Part shown: piece by piece, positions 1-10,557 of the stretch
How positions within the stretch are numbered: the stretch's first letter is position 1
Layout of the letters: every line of letters starts with the position of its first letter
Origin: Nephrocerus scutellatus
Taxonomy: Eukaryota; Arthropoda; Insecta; Diptera; Pipunculidae
Assembly (NCBI GenBank): GCA_947095585.1
Contig: OX352761.1
Location: 84,497,919-84,561,918, forward strand
Reading direction: 5' to 3'
Length of the DNA stretch: 64,000 nucleotides
Translations under genes and position numbers: made by a program
The notes under the pieces: model-generated
Told to the model about the DNA's origin: nothing
What the model saw: only the letters and a program-made list of their open reading frames with translations
Databases searched by the model: none

Positions 1-386
1 CCCAGGGCTAAGCCAATCCAAATAACTGATCAGACCCTATTCATACAAAGAAATCCTGAATCTTGATAAAGGAAGCATTAGGAAACTAGTAAGTTTTCTA
101 ACTGGCCACTGTGGCCTTAGATACCATCTTAGCAAAATGGGTGTAGGCTCTCTAACAGAATGCAGATGCGGAGGATGAGGAGTCATCCGAACATGTTCTC
201 TGCGATTGCCCAGCACTTATTTGGTTAAGGAAACGCATATTCCATAAGGAAATATGCTCAACAGCGGAGTTGAAAAACTCTGCTACTAAGGACATATGTC
301 TTTTAGACAATTAATGCCCTATTGATACAATAGATCTTTCAGGTCGCGGTGTCAGTCACTTGGACTAGGGTTTCCTAAAAAAAAAA
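1..386 (+). pseudogene. LINE 3' tail fragment (post-RNase H region), copy 1
   Basis: The bases correspond to the end of the RNase H-bearing LINE fragment seen complete at 3957-5202. Translated pieces continue past the RNase H stop with a cysteine-containing C-terminal segment, interrupted by stops. It ends in a short A-run at 377-386, as expected of a LINE 3' end. It carries no function of its own. The assignment rests on identity with the second copy. Confidence 0.75.
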
Positions 387-1467
387 GGGAATACCAGGAA
401 GCAAAGAGTAGAATATTTTTTGAGAATCAGGTAAATTCCGTAGCTAGTGTCGGTCACAAGTTACCTGATTTGAAATTCCCAAAACGATCAACCAGCAGAC
501 TTAGAAGCTTTTGGTCGAAAGTACTCCACAGTCGCAAGGTACCAAGGTACTAAAAGATGCTATATCCACGAACTATAAACGCGAGGACAACATACGGCCT
601 TATGCTTAAGTGCGGTTGCTTGGTAGGAGTATGTCTGGACTGTTGGATAGTGGTGCGTCGATCTCGTGTCTGGGTGGCAAGGCGGCCAAAACCTTTCTGG
701 AGGAGAGGAAGCCGTTTGCCACATGTCGTACCTCCGTAACGACCACCAACGGAACAATCCAAAGCATTCAGGGTAGCTTTATGGCCGATGTAACCTTTCG
801 CAACCAAACGAAACCGGTCAAAATTTTCTTAGTTCCAAGTTTATCACAGGATCTCTATTTGAGAATAGATTTTTGGGTAACGTTCGATTTAGCTTCCGAC
901 ATCGTAGGCGAATTAGCGGTAGACACTAGATCTTATTTACTCGATTCACACTCGCTATACAGTGATGCCATTCGGGCTTCGTAACGCTCCGCAAACTATG
1001 TATCGCCTTATGGACCGAGTTATTCCGCCTAAACTTATCTATCTGGATGATTTACTTCTTATATCAGAAGATTTTGACAATTACATTGAGCTGCTTATAG
1101 AAGTGTCAGAGGAAATACGTAAGGCAGGTTTGACATTGAATATCGACAAGAGTAAGTTCTGTTTACGCGAAATGAAGTATCTCGGTTACTTTGTAGGCCA
1201 GGGGTGCTTACGAACAGATCCGAACAAGGTTTCTGCGATTTCCAATTATCCTTCCCCTAAAACTGTTCGTCCAGTACGACGTTTTTTGGGAATGGCTGGA
1301 TGGTATCGGCGATTTATCGGGAATTTCGCGGAACTGTCAGCACCTTTACCCGACCTACTTAAAAAGGTTAAATCCTTTAAATGGACGGACGAAACTCAGA
1401 ATGCCTTTGGGAGGTTAAAGGAAAAACTTACAACAGCTGCAGTGCTATCCAATCCTGATATTAATCC
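1..1467 (+). repeat. Direct duplication, copy 1 (LINE tail + gypsy fragment)
   Basis: This stretch is repeated almost base for base at 4791-6277. Both copies run from the same point inside a LINE RNase H region, through its A-rich tail, into the same internally deleted gypsy pol fragment. Copy 1 lacks about 24 bases near position 298 that copy 2 keeps (5086-5110). Similarity stops at about 1467, where copy 1 joins an unrelated LTR-like sequence. The window starts inside the repeat, so its true left edge is not visible. Confidence 0.9.
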
Positions 1468-1470
1468 TTG
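541..1470 (+). pseudogene. Ty3/gypsy protease-RT fragment, internally deleted, copy 1
   Basis: Two overlapping frames are joined here. 610-984 encodes a retropepsin-like segment with the active-site motif LLDSGA. 962-1471 encodes the reverse transcriptase palm and connection region: PFGLRNAPQT, then the catalytic YLDD, then a thumb/connection segment ending in LKEKLTTAAVLSNPD. The front half of RT is missing, because protease runs directly into the palm near 962, and a few residues are also missing just before YLDD. Integrase and gag are absent. The pol resembles Osvaldo/Ulysses-type gypsy, by recall. Copy 1 keeps the palm/thumb frame open, unlike copy 2, but cannot make a working enzyme. Confidence 0.85.
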
Positions 1471-1500
1471 AGCGAAGTTCACATTTTTGTAACGGGAGTA

Positions 1501-1780
1501 TGTTGGGAACATACTTTTGTTATCGCTGCAATTTCTGTTCTGTTTTCTGCTTAGCGGAATATGCAACGAAGCAGTTTATGTTATTTGTATGTCATTTGTA
1601 TTATATTCGTATTTGTATTGTAAGTCATTTTTGTATAAATTGAGTCAAATTATAATGAATAAACGAAGTCGTTATCAATCTATCTAACAACCCAGAACTC
1701 GTTATTTGACGTTGTAGGATTCGTTGGATACACTTGGTTTGAACTAAGTGTATCGCACCCCAATCAGATCTAGGTTTATG
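1501..1780 (+). mobile_element. Putative LTR fragment with purine-rich lead-in
   Basis: The bases AACGGGAGTA directly precede a TGTTGGGAAC start. This is the same arrangement as the polypurine tract and LTR start of the BEL element at 18737-18760. Inside are a TATAAAT (1634-1640) and an AATAAA (1658-1663). Two short hairpins follow: ATACACTT pairing with AAGTGTAT near 1728-1753, and AGATCTAGGT with ACCTAAGATCT shortly after. The right end is not defined and no second LTR is present, so this is a truncated or solo LTR at best. Confidence 0.4.
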
Positions 1781-1833
1781 TACCTAAGATCTTATCCAAG
1801 TAAAGCAACTTGGGTCTAAACAGAGTTTTTTTG

Positions 1834-3045
1834 TGAAAGCAAAGGCTGCAGATGTATATACAAGAAAATAAAGTTGAAGTTTTAAGAATTTAAAATGTAA
1901 AAAAAATTGTGAAGTGGAAGATCGGACTTTGAATAAAAGTGGTAACGCTATCTTTATAGTGAAAAAGCACAAATGCGCTAATCGTTCATACCTTTTTTTT
2001 ATTTTATAAAATTCAAAGATTGAAGACAAAATCAAAATTTCTATTAGTGGAAACTCCATTTTGTTAAAACAAAAATTAAAAAAAGTGCGAGTACACAAAA
2101 ATCAATTCATAAAAACGTCTTTCGATAATACATGTAAAGATTATGAAGTACGAAGGCGCCAAACATTTATTAGAAAACGGCGAGTTAAGCAAGTGGAATT
2201 AGAACCTAAAATTACCAAGTTTTAAAAATTCTCTGCAGAGACAAAGTGTGCAGAAATTGTTCAAAAAGGGCGCCATAATTACAACAAAGAAATTCGCAAT
2301 AGAAAAAAAAGGTGCGAACGCAGTTTAAAAGAGCGAGAGTTACTTGAGACCAAAAGCTCTCAATTTGTTAAATATTCAATTTACGATCATCGAGTCAGCA
2401 TCGCATCAGAGGCAAAAACCCGAACTAATAAAGTGGATCGAGTTGTTCGAGTGCTCCTCAAACCGTGGACCGAGTTCTTTTCTAAATTAAAATTTGAGTT
2501 TTTTTTATTGATTTCTTGCTACCTTCTTGAGTTTTCTTTTGATATCAGTTTCATTCAAAATTGATTCTATTTTTGCTTTTCTGAGTTTTTTTTTTGATTA
2601 CTTCAGCTAATTTGAAATTGAGTTTTTTTTTTTATTTAAATTGAGTTTTATTAACTTTGCGATAATATCGGGTTTTTCTTTATCCGAATTTAAGATTGAG
2701 TTTTCTCTACCTTTGAGTTTCTTCATCGAATTTATTCTAAATCGAGTTTTCTTTTTACTTTTTGAATTTATTAGATTCAGTTGATTTAAAATCAAGTTCT
2801 TTTTAACTTCTGAATTTATTTTGATTCAGTTAATTTAAAAACGAGTTTTTTTTTGGATTTTTTTGTTTTATTTAACTTACACTTAATCAGTAGTGTAAAC
2901 TGCACTCAGTAGTTTCATATATCATTAACCCATACTTTGCAACAGGTTCGTCAACGAGATCCTGCCGGCAAGATATCATTGAGCTCAACCAAGTAAGTGC
3001 CAATTGCTTAATTTTTTTACACCAGTTTTTTTACTACTAAGCGCA

Positions 3046-3080
<35 letters not shown>

Positions 3081-3956
3081 GGATGAAGAAACAGTCTTTT
3101 TAAATAACTTTCTATAAATAAAGATAATTGCCATTATTTTTGAATAATTTTATTTTCATATCAATATACTCATAACTTTTGTGAAACATACATATATTAC
3201 ATACATCGCTTTCTTTTGATTTAATTTTTTTATATATTTCATTTTAAATTTGAAGTTTTAATAATAAAAGTTAATAGAAGTAATACATGTATATGAAATT
3301 TGAAAAGACAACAACGTGATTTTTCATTGCCGTGGCCCATTGGTGGTGTGAGGCATATTCCTTTTTTTTATATTTTTTCTTGTCCCCACCATGAGTGAGT
3401 AGACAAGTCGGCTGTAGGTGTGTGACTGGGATTGGTGATCTCACGATGATTTCTCTCGGCGCTTTTCAGAAATGACCCGACGGACTGCGGACAGATGGAC
3501 TTTGTAAAGTCGACCCTTTCCTTCATGATTTTGTGAGGCCTCGGTATTGGTGCAATCAGGACATTCCTTCTAGATTTAGTTAGCTATTAATAAAAAAAAA
3601 AAAAAAAAAGGAAAATTTTCGAAAATAAGTCAAAATTTTCTTTTGTTAATTTTAAAGTAAATTTTAAAGTAGGATAATATATTTGTAAGTTTAGTATATA
3701 AAAGCAAAGAAATGACCTGGCTGCACCGGGACTGAGGGACGGTATCCTTTATTCCCTCCTTTTTCCAACCCCCTTTTGATTCCGATTTTCCTTTTTTTTA
3801 TAAGTCGACACGACAATTTAAAAGTTTTATTCTTGACGAGGTGTCACTGGTAAGTGACAAGGACCGCCCGTCCGACGAGCTAAGCCGAGCAACCGCGAGC
3901 GTGTCGCGACGTCCTTGCCAGTGGCAGAACCCCTAGTGGGACCTCGCTCCATAACA
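1834..3956 (+). mobile_element. Solo long LTR, Ulysses/Osvaldo-like, copy 1
   Basis: This ~2.1-kb sequence matches the LTR at 47598-50395 (which is followed by a primer binding site) and the inverted copy at 40020-42106. It starts at TGAAAGCAAAGGC and ends ...CTCCATAACA. At its right edge it abuts LINE sequence, with no primer binding site or gag, so it is a solo LTR or a recombined remnant. No target duplication is visible (TTTTG on the left, CGCTC on the right). It contains many T-rich GAGTTTTTTT tracts, a conserved stem around TGCCGGCA (about 2885-3050) and a small hairpin TGTCACT-GGTA-AGTGACA near the end. ORF-like stretches on either strand here are not conserved between copies. Confidence 0.75.
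3047..3076. repeat. (TA)n microsatellite
   Basis: About fifteen TA dinucleotides in a row lie inside the long LTR. The other LTR copies have only a short AT-rich stretch at this place, so the run expanded in this copy. Confidence 0.95.
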
Positions 3957-5202
3957 CGCTCTTAAAAGTTTTAGACTGGTGTAGCAGGGAAGGGTTATCC
4001 ATCAATCCTTGCAAGACGGTTCTAGTGCCTTTTACCAAAAGAATTTTGATTGACTTAAACCCAATCACCATAAAAGGCACCACTCTTATGTACTCCAGCG
4101 AGGTCATATACCTAGGTGTTATCCTTGATAAAAGACTTAACTGGAATGCTCATATCAAGTCTGCTACTAAACGCGCTACAAGGGCCCTATAGGCCTGCAG
4201 GAGACAGCATTAGAAGCTATCGTAGGTCTTTCGCCCCTTCAGGTATTCATCAGGAAGACGGCCGCTAGATGCGCTATTAAGCTGCAACTAGAATTTAAGT
4301 ATAAACCAGGCGACCTTGTGGGACACCTGAGTATTCTCAACTCAATTCCCCAAAGAGACATGTTCTGCACAATACCGGACGTTATGGTCAGGGAGTACTG
4401 TTTCGGAAGGTTATTTGAAGTAGAGATCTCAGACCGCACAAGCTGGTCAAATGGTGCTCCGACACTCTGTGCCAGGTTAAACCTTAGCAAAGGCGTTAGA
4501 ATATATATTTACTCAAACAGCCAGGCAGCAATTAAAGCGCTGTCGTCCAACTTAATGGACTCTTTAACAGTAAAAAGCTGCTACGGAGCATTGCAATCTC
4601 TGGTTAAGCTCGGTTGGGTACCAGGTCATAGAGGTAGCGCAGGCAACGAAGCCGCAGATGAACTAGCTAGAGCTGGCTCAGAAACTGCATTCATAGGACC
4701 TGAACCTTTTTGTAGCGTCAACTGGTGTGCCGCCACGAAGGTGTTAAACTGTTGGGAGGGCGAACTTCGCCTGGCACATTGGATTAATACCCCAGGGCTA
4801 AGCCAATCCAAATAACTGATCAGACCCTATTCATACAAAGAAATCCTGAATCTTGATAAAGGAAGCATTAGGAAACTAGTAAGTTTTCTAACTGGCCACT
4901 GTGGCCTTAGATACCATCTTAGCAAAATGGGTGTAGGCTCTCTAACAGAATGCAGATGCGGAGGATGAGGAGTCATCCGAACATGTTCTCTGCGATTGCC
5001 CAGCACTTATTTGGTTAAGGAAACGCATATTCCATAAGGAAATATGCTCAACAGCGGAGTTGAAAAACTCTGCTACTAAGGACATATTAGCCTTAATTAG
5101 GAAAGTTGTATGTCTTTTAGACAATTAATGCCCTATTGATACAATAGATCTTTCAGGTCGCGGTGTCAGTCACTTGGACTAGGGTTTCCTAAAAAAAAAA
5201 AG
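3957..5202 (+). pseudogene. LINE fragment: RT C-terminus + RNase H + 3' tail
   Basis: Directly after the solo LTR, translation gives the end of a non-LTR reverse transcriptase (for example YLGVILDKRLNWNAHIK at about 4110-4160). An RNase H domain follows in the open frame 4318-4815. RNase H motifs are visible: SNSQAAIKAL, where the usual aspartate of SDSQAA is asparagine, and WVPGHRGSAGNEAADELAR. The tail continues past a stop and ends in an A-run at 5191-5202. A LINE RNase H of this kind is typical of the I, LOA and R1 groups. The 5' portion is gone and the RT part has stops, so it is dead. The D-to-N change suggests RNase H was also inactivated. Confidence 0.8.
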
Positions 5203-6277
5203 GAATACCAGGAACCAAAGAGTAGAATATTTTTTGAGAATCAGGTAAATTCCGTAGCTAGTGTCGGTCACAAGTTACCTGATTTGAAATCCCCAAAACG
5301 ATCAACCAGCAGACTTAGAAGCTTTTGGTCGAAAGTACTCCACAGTCGCAAGGTACCAAGGTACTAAAAGATGCTATATCCACGAACTATAAACGCGAGG
5401 ACAACATACGGCCTTATGCTTAAGTGCGGTTGCTTGGTAGGAGTATGTCTGGACTGTTGGATAGTGGTGCGTCGATCTCGTGTCTGGGTGGCAAGGCGGC
5501 CAAAACCTTTCTGGAGGAGAGGAAGCCGTTTGCCACATGTCGTACCTCCGTAACAACCACCAACGGAACAATCCAAAGCATTCAGGGTAGCTTTATGGCC
5601 GATGTAACCTTTCGCAACCAAACGAAACCGGTCAAAATTTTCTTAGTTCCAAGTTTATCACAGGATCTCTATTTGAGAATAGATTTTTGGATAACGTTCG
5701 ATTTAGCTTCCGACATCGTAGGCGAATTAGCAGTAGACACTAGATCTTATTTACTCGATTCACACTCGCTATACAGTGATGCCATTCGGGCTTCGTAACG
5801 CTCCGCAAACTATGTGTCGCCTTATGGACCGAGTTATTCCGCCTAAACTTATCTATTTGGATGATTTACTTCTTATATCAGAAGATTTTGACAATTACAT
5901 TGAGCTGCTTATAGAAGTGTCAGAGCAAATACGTAAGGCAGGTTTGACATTGAATATCGACAAGAGTAAGTTCTGTTTACGCGAAATGAAGTATCTCGGT
6001 TACTTTGTAGGCCAGGGGTGCTTACGAACAGATCCGAACAAGGTTTCTGCGATTTCCAATTTCCCTTCCCCTAAAACTGTTCGTCCAGTACGACGTTTTT
6101 TGGGAATGGATGGTATCGGCGATTTATCGGGAATTTCGCGGAACTGTCAGCACCTTTACCCGACCTACTTAAAAAGGTTAAATCCTTTAAATGGACGGAC
6201 GAAACTCAGAATGCCTTTGGGAGGTTAAAGGAAAAACTTACAACAGCTGCAGTGCTATCCAATCCTGATTTTAATCG
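4791..6277 (+). repeat. Direct duplication, copy 2
   Basis: Second copy of the 1-1467 block, near-identical apart from single-base changes. It keeps 24 bases lost in copy 1 and lacks four bases (GCTG) near 6109 that copy 1 has. Both carry the same gypsy internal deletion, so the duplication came after that deletion. Confidence 0.9.
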
Positions 6278-6760
6278 ACCATTCGAGATTTAGTGCGGTG
6301 CCAGCCAAATAGGAGTAGGAGGCGTCCTTCTACAGTTAGATCAAGATGGAGTAGAAGTTCCAGTGGCGTATATGTCGCAAAAACTGAACAGCGCCCAGCG
6401 AAACTATTCCGTCACAGAGCAAGAGTGTACACAATTTTGCGTACCCCGATGGGTAGGGGTAGGAGAGATGTGTCTGAGCAAACATGACGCTATGCACTTA
6501 ATTAGGCAAAGTATACAAGAGCATCAAAGTCCAATTGCAACGTATATAATAACACGGCAACGAAAGTTAATTATCTACCGGGACAAGAGATTTTTAGAAG
6601 GAACTTCGCTTTAAGTAATAAGGAAAATAATTTTAATGCCAAACTGGCCCCGAAGTTTATTAAGTCGCGGATAGCTAAGAAAATAGTTAAGATTTAGGTG
6701 GGAAGAACATAGGGATCTACCATGCTAAAGACTCAGGCCACGTATAAACGAATCGAGCAT
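5354..6760 (+). pseudogene. Ty3/gypsy protease-RT-RNase H-integrase remnant, copy 2
   Basis: Protease (5424-5798, LLDSGA) and RT palm (5776-6228, YLDD) repeat the structure of copy 1. A four-base deletion near 6109 shifts the frame in the RT connection. Copy 2 extends further than copy 1. 6290-6440 encodes RNase H sequence (ASQIGVGGVLL, then VAYMSQKLNSAQRNYSVTEQE) whose first catalytic aspartate position has been altered. 6540-6700 encodes an integrase C-terminal type segment (NFNAKLAPKFIKSRIAKKI) ending in a stop. The integrase core between them is missing. Several stops and deletions make it non-functional. Confidence 0.8.
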
Positions 6761-6959
6761 TCGCAAATAGGAAGGGTGAAGTTAGCGACAAAACAAATAG
6801 ATCGAGACTCGTGAGACTCATGCTGTTCTTTTTTGCAAAAAGTCTTGGGACGTGCGGTTTCCGCCTCCTGGGTAACTTGACACGGTACGATACAGACGTG
6901 CACGTAGACTTGCTTTTTTTGCTTTGTTTTTTTTAGAAGTAGTGCCCAAAAAAGCACAG
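6761..6959. other. Short stretch with no recognisable gene
   Basis: Between the gypsy remnant and the 97-bp repeat array I see no coding motif. The minus-strand open frame over this area reads through the first repeats and has no recognisable domain. Confidence 0.6.
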
Positions 6960-7430
6960 TAAAAATGTTCACATTTTTGTTCGGAATTATTGCGAAGCGC
7001 CCGCTAATAAAAAGATTGTGCGTCGATTGCTCGTCATAATGCCCGAATAGGCGCATTAAAAATTTAACATATTTTGTTCGGAATTTTTGCGAAGCGCCCG
7101 ATAATAAAAAGACTGCGTCAATTGTTCGTCATAATGCCCGAAAAGGCGCATTAGAAATTTAACATATTTTGTTCGGAATTATTGCGAAGCGCCCGCTAAT
7201 AAAAAGATCGTGCATCGATTGCTCGTCATAATGCCCGAAAAGGCGCATTCAAAATTCAACATTTTGTGTTCGGAATTATAGCGAAGCGCCCACTAATAAC
7301 AGAAAGATTGTGCGTCGATTGCTCGTCATGGTGCCCGCAGAGGCGCAGAAAAAATTTTCACATTTTTGTTCGGAGTTATTGCGAAGCGCCCGCTAATAAA
7401 AAGGATTGCCCGTCGTTGGTTCCCTCCCGC
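6960..7430. repeat. 97-bp tandem repeat array, about 5 units, copy 1
   Basis: The marker GCGAAGCGCCC recurs at about 6992, 7089, 7184, 7281 and 7381, a spacing of 95-100 bases. Each unit carries a TTGTTCGGAAT segment, then GCGAAGCGCCCGCTAATAAA, then CGTCGATTGCTCGTCATAA and GCCCGAAAAGGCGCA. The array lies upstream of a LINE ORF1 in both copies of the block, so it may be a LINE 5' UTR monomer array (inference). An alternative is an unrelated minisatellite. Confidence 0.85.
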
Positions 7431-7499
7431 TCAACGTGATATGGTGGGGAAATATTCCAGAGAGGTGCAGAAGGCGCGTTTTTGAATCCGAATGGTCAC

Positions 7500-7870
7500 T
7501 CTCTTCGTTATATATGTAATAAAACTTAATTTTGGTTTTGATTTTATGATTAAAGATAATAATTAATTTTAGTCTGATTTTTTTTCTCTTAAATATAATA
7601 ATAAATTTTAGTTTTCATTTTAAAAAAAAAAAAATAATTAATTTTGGTCTGATTTTTTTTTCTTAAAAATAATAATTAATTTTAGTTTTAATTAAAAAAA
7701 AATAATAATAAGTAGTTTAAGTCTGATTTTTTTTTCTCTTAAAAATAATAATTAGTTTTAGTTTTAATTTGTTTTTTAAAAAAATAATTAATTTTAGCCT
7801 AATTTTTTTTCCTCTTAAAAAAATAATAATTGATTTTAGTTTTAATTTTTTTTCTTATAAATAACAATAA
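7500..7870. repeat. AT-rich imperfect repeat, copy 1
   Basis: Alternating blocks of AATAATTAATTTTAG, TCTGATTTTTTTT and CTCTTAAAA recur with a spacing of roughly 50-65 bases. A longer version is at 21120-21660. No coding capacity. Confidence 0.75.
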
Positions 7871-8449
7871 AATATGATGTGTGTGGCAGCCCTCGGTTCC
7901 TTATGTATTTTTTTTTGTCATTTTTTTCTGTGGTTCTTTCAGATAATAATCAATTTGTGATCAAATTTTTTTTGCACATACATCTAACATGCATTTGTTA
8001 ACTAGGTTAAGGATACGAAAGAAAAAAAAGGAAAAAATGAAATATTTACTGATTAAAAGAAATAAAAAGTTTGTTGTTGGTCAAACCACCGAACTAATAA
8101 TGACAACTCCTAATTAATTCATATCTGGGATGCCTGTATGGGACAGCAGGCGAAGTGCGCCCATGCGAACCATCTTTAAGTGATCTGGGGTCAATTTTTC
8201 TTTTCCTTTGTTTTCTCCACTTTAGTTGGTAGATCTGTCCTCCGTCCGACAGGCTAACAGACGGTCCGGTCCGTTCGAAGCAGTTGATTGCGACCCTAGT
8301 CCAACCAAAACATTTCCGTTTTTTTTTCTCTCTAACGCACACATAAAATGTTTGTACTAAACAGTTTCGAGGCAAGTAGGCACAACCCTCTCCCATTTCC
8401 CCTGAGCTAGATCTGCGCACAAAGCTAGGCGTGCATCAGCCTACTTCCG
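7871..8449 (+). other. Likely LINE 5' untranslated region, copy 1
   Basis: This region is present in both block copies (compare 21890-22440). It lies directly upstream of the zinc-finger ORF1. It contains a pyrimidine tract with a consensus-like 3' splice site (GGTTCTTTCAG near 7930-7942). The minus-strand open frame at 8094-8420 is not preserved in the second copy, so I treat it as chance. Confidence 0.4.
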
Positions 8450-10168
8450 AGGAATAAATAAGCAAGGTTCGTTGGTCGGCCTTTGTTGATCAAGGAGGCC
8501 AAAAAGCAAATTATTACAATTGTTATCATAAAGTATGTTCCGGGCTGGATTATAAATCCTGCGATGTTCTGATAAATAACAGACGATTATTTTTTTCTTG
8601 TGTCCATTGCGCCAAAACGTCGTCAGTATTCATGTCAATGCTCTCTGATATATCCAAAGAGCTAGCAGATTTAAAAATAAAGTTCATTGACTTTGTAGAG
8701 GACAAAAGTGGTAAAAAATTATCTCTTAGCACTAGTGTACAAAAGGTGAATTACCTCCGTGTTAATAAAAACATAACAACAGATAGTGCGACGCTCTGCT
8801 CTGTGACCGCTCTAGCCATGGCTGCTGCTGAAGAAGTTGACATCACTATATCTCCTTCTTTTGCATCAGTTGTTGCAACTACATCTGATAACAATGATCA
8901 ACATTTTTCTACACCATCCGCTCTACCTTCTGCATGTACTTTTGACATAGTTATTGCTGCTTCTAGCTCACAAAATATCAGAAGCAATACTGTGAAAAAT
9001 AAGACAGTTGTTCGGACGCGGAAAAATAAAGAGATCATAAAGCAAGTTGTCGGCGATAATGACAATACTGATTTAACAGTGGTACAAGCTTTGAAATGGG
9101 TCCATGTATCATCGTTTGCCTCGACGACTTGTACAGACGATATAATAAAATATGTCAAAAAAAGAGCAAGCATAAATGAGTGTCATATGCGGTGCTATAA
9201 ACTTTTAAAGAGAGTAACCGATAAAAACTTACTCAAGAGTATACATTTCAAATTGGGGATCTCATCATCGCTATATGATCAGCTGTTTAAACCTGCTCTT
9301 TGGCCAGTCGCTGTAAGAGCTCGTCCGTTCCGCTTTATGCCAAAAAAACGACAGAACAAAATAACAATAGACTTCACATCTGCCGGTGCAGAAGCTCATT
9401 CTTGTGTGTTTGCAGAAAACAACACATCCAAGAATATCAATAATCATTCTAACAATAGGACCAATACAATCAATGGACTTGTTAACTTCGATTCCTTCTC
9501 TGTTTATTACCAAAATGTTGGCGGATGTCGCAATAAGTTAAGAGTACTCTTTATTGCGATTGAAGACTATTCATATAATGCTGTAGCTTTAACTGAGACC
9601 TGGTTACATGATGCCATTTATTCTTAAGAAATATTTTACTCTGAATTCATCGCATACAGAAAGGACCGAAATACTGATCTCTCTAGACATTTAAGACATT
9701 AAGCGGTGGAGTATTGTTTGCCCTTAGATATGTATTCAATAGTAAGGAAATGATTTTACCCGATCACATAAGTCTAGAAATAGAGCAATTATGTGTTCAA
9801 TTATGTGATTGTCTGATATTCAATTGTGTGACATTTGATTATAAATTATTATGTATTAATGGATGGAATACATCATAAGTGTATTCTTATAAACTTTAAT
9901 TTTAGTATATTTTCATATATTGATACAGCATATAATAGTAGGATTAATTACGATTACAACTTTGTAAAAGCAGATTACAATGCAATAAATCATAACTTAG
10001 CAACGCTTAAGTGGTATGAAATTTTCGCGAACTTAAACTTAACATCTTGTAATGAAATTTTTACTAACACTATTTTTTGTAAATACCATTTATTTATTCC
10101 TAAAAAGAAGTTTCCGTAGGGAAATAAGCCAGTTTGGTTCAATAAAAGTTTAAAAAGGTTAAAAAATA
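8450..10168 (+). pseudogene. CR1/Jockey-group LINE: ORF1 and start of endonuclease, copy 1
   Basis: The frame is open from about 8450. A Cys/His cluster (CYHKVC ... CVHC, about 8518-8610) suggests a PHD-like zinc finger. A low-complexity linker and a conserved ORF1 block follow (WVHVSSFAS ... CYKLLKRVTDKNLL ... PALWPVAVRARPFR). The same frame runs into the start of an AP-endonuclease (VYYQNVGG ... ALTETWLHDAIYS) and stops at 9627. Downstream, broken frames still show endonuclease text (GGVLFALRYVFNSKEMILPD) and an endonuclease-RT linker (YNFVKADYNAINHNLATLKW at about 9940). RT is absent. The first ATG (8632) lies inside the conserved region, so the true start is unclear. ORF1 presumably bound LINE RNA. 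Confidence 0.75.
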
Positions 10169-10338
10169 TCTATATAAATAAAAATGAATGTTGCTAAGCG
10201 CAAAACTCGAGAACGGCTAGATGAATTCGGCTAATTTTTTTTTCGTATGTTCCTGAAGGTACACGGAATGTTTTTAATTAAAAAAAAATCAGTTTAATCA
10301 ACCGGAGAGATGTTGGCTTAATTATTAACAAAAGCCCA
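10169..10338 (+). mobile_element. Helitron 5'-end fragment, copy 1
   Basis: Begins with TCTATATAAATAAAAATGAA, which matches the 5' terminus I recall for many insect Helitrons (5'-TC). It runs only 170 bases before another Helitron 5' end starts at 10339, so it is a truncated element or one arm of a head-to-tail pair. Confidence 0.65.
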
Positions 10339-10557
10339 TCTATATAAATAAAAATGAATGTTGCTAAGTGGATTGTATCATTGAGGCAAAAGTGATGAAA
10401 TAGACAATTATAAGTACTGACCACTGTCACTTAATAAAATTTTGGCCAATCATAATATCATGTAAAACAAAAATAGAAATCAATATTATAGTAATAATTA
10501 ATTCTTCTGTGCGTGGCGGTTCTTGATTTTTTTTTTATTGTGTGATTACATTACGAC
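10339..10557 (+). mobile_element. Helitron 1, 5' part (split by the BEL element)
   Basis: Starts with the same TCTATATAAATAAAAATG end and continues up to the BEL insertion. The uninterrupted version at 24720-24960 shows that this piece continues directly into 19436 and following. It is non-coding up to the insertion point. Confidence 0.7.
10553..10557 (+). other. BEL target site duplication, left (ACGAC)
   Basis: ACGAC directly precedes the LTR start and is repeated at 19436-19440 directly after the second LTR. The duplicated block at about 24925 has the empty site with a single ACGAC, which proves the insertion boundaries. Confidence 0.95.

Noticed and set aside
6733..7056. 107-residue minus-strand frame
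   Set aside because: It runs into the 97-bp repeat array, has low-complexity runs and no motif.
6960..7430. Regularly spaced repeats considered as a CRISPR array
   Set aside because: The full 97-bp units repeat without unique spacers, and the surroundings are eukaryotic transposons.
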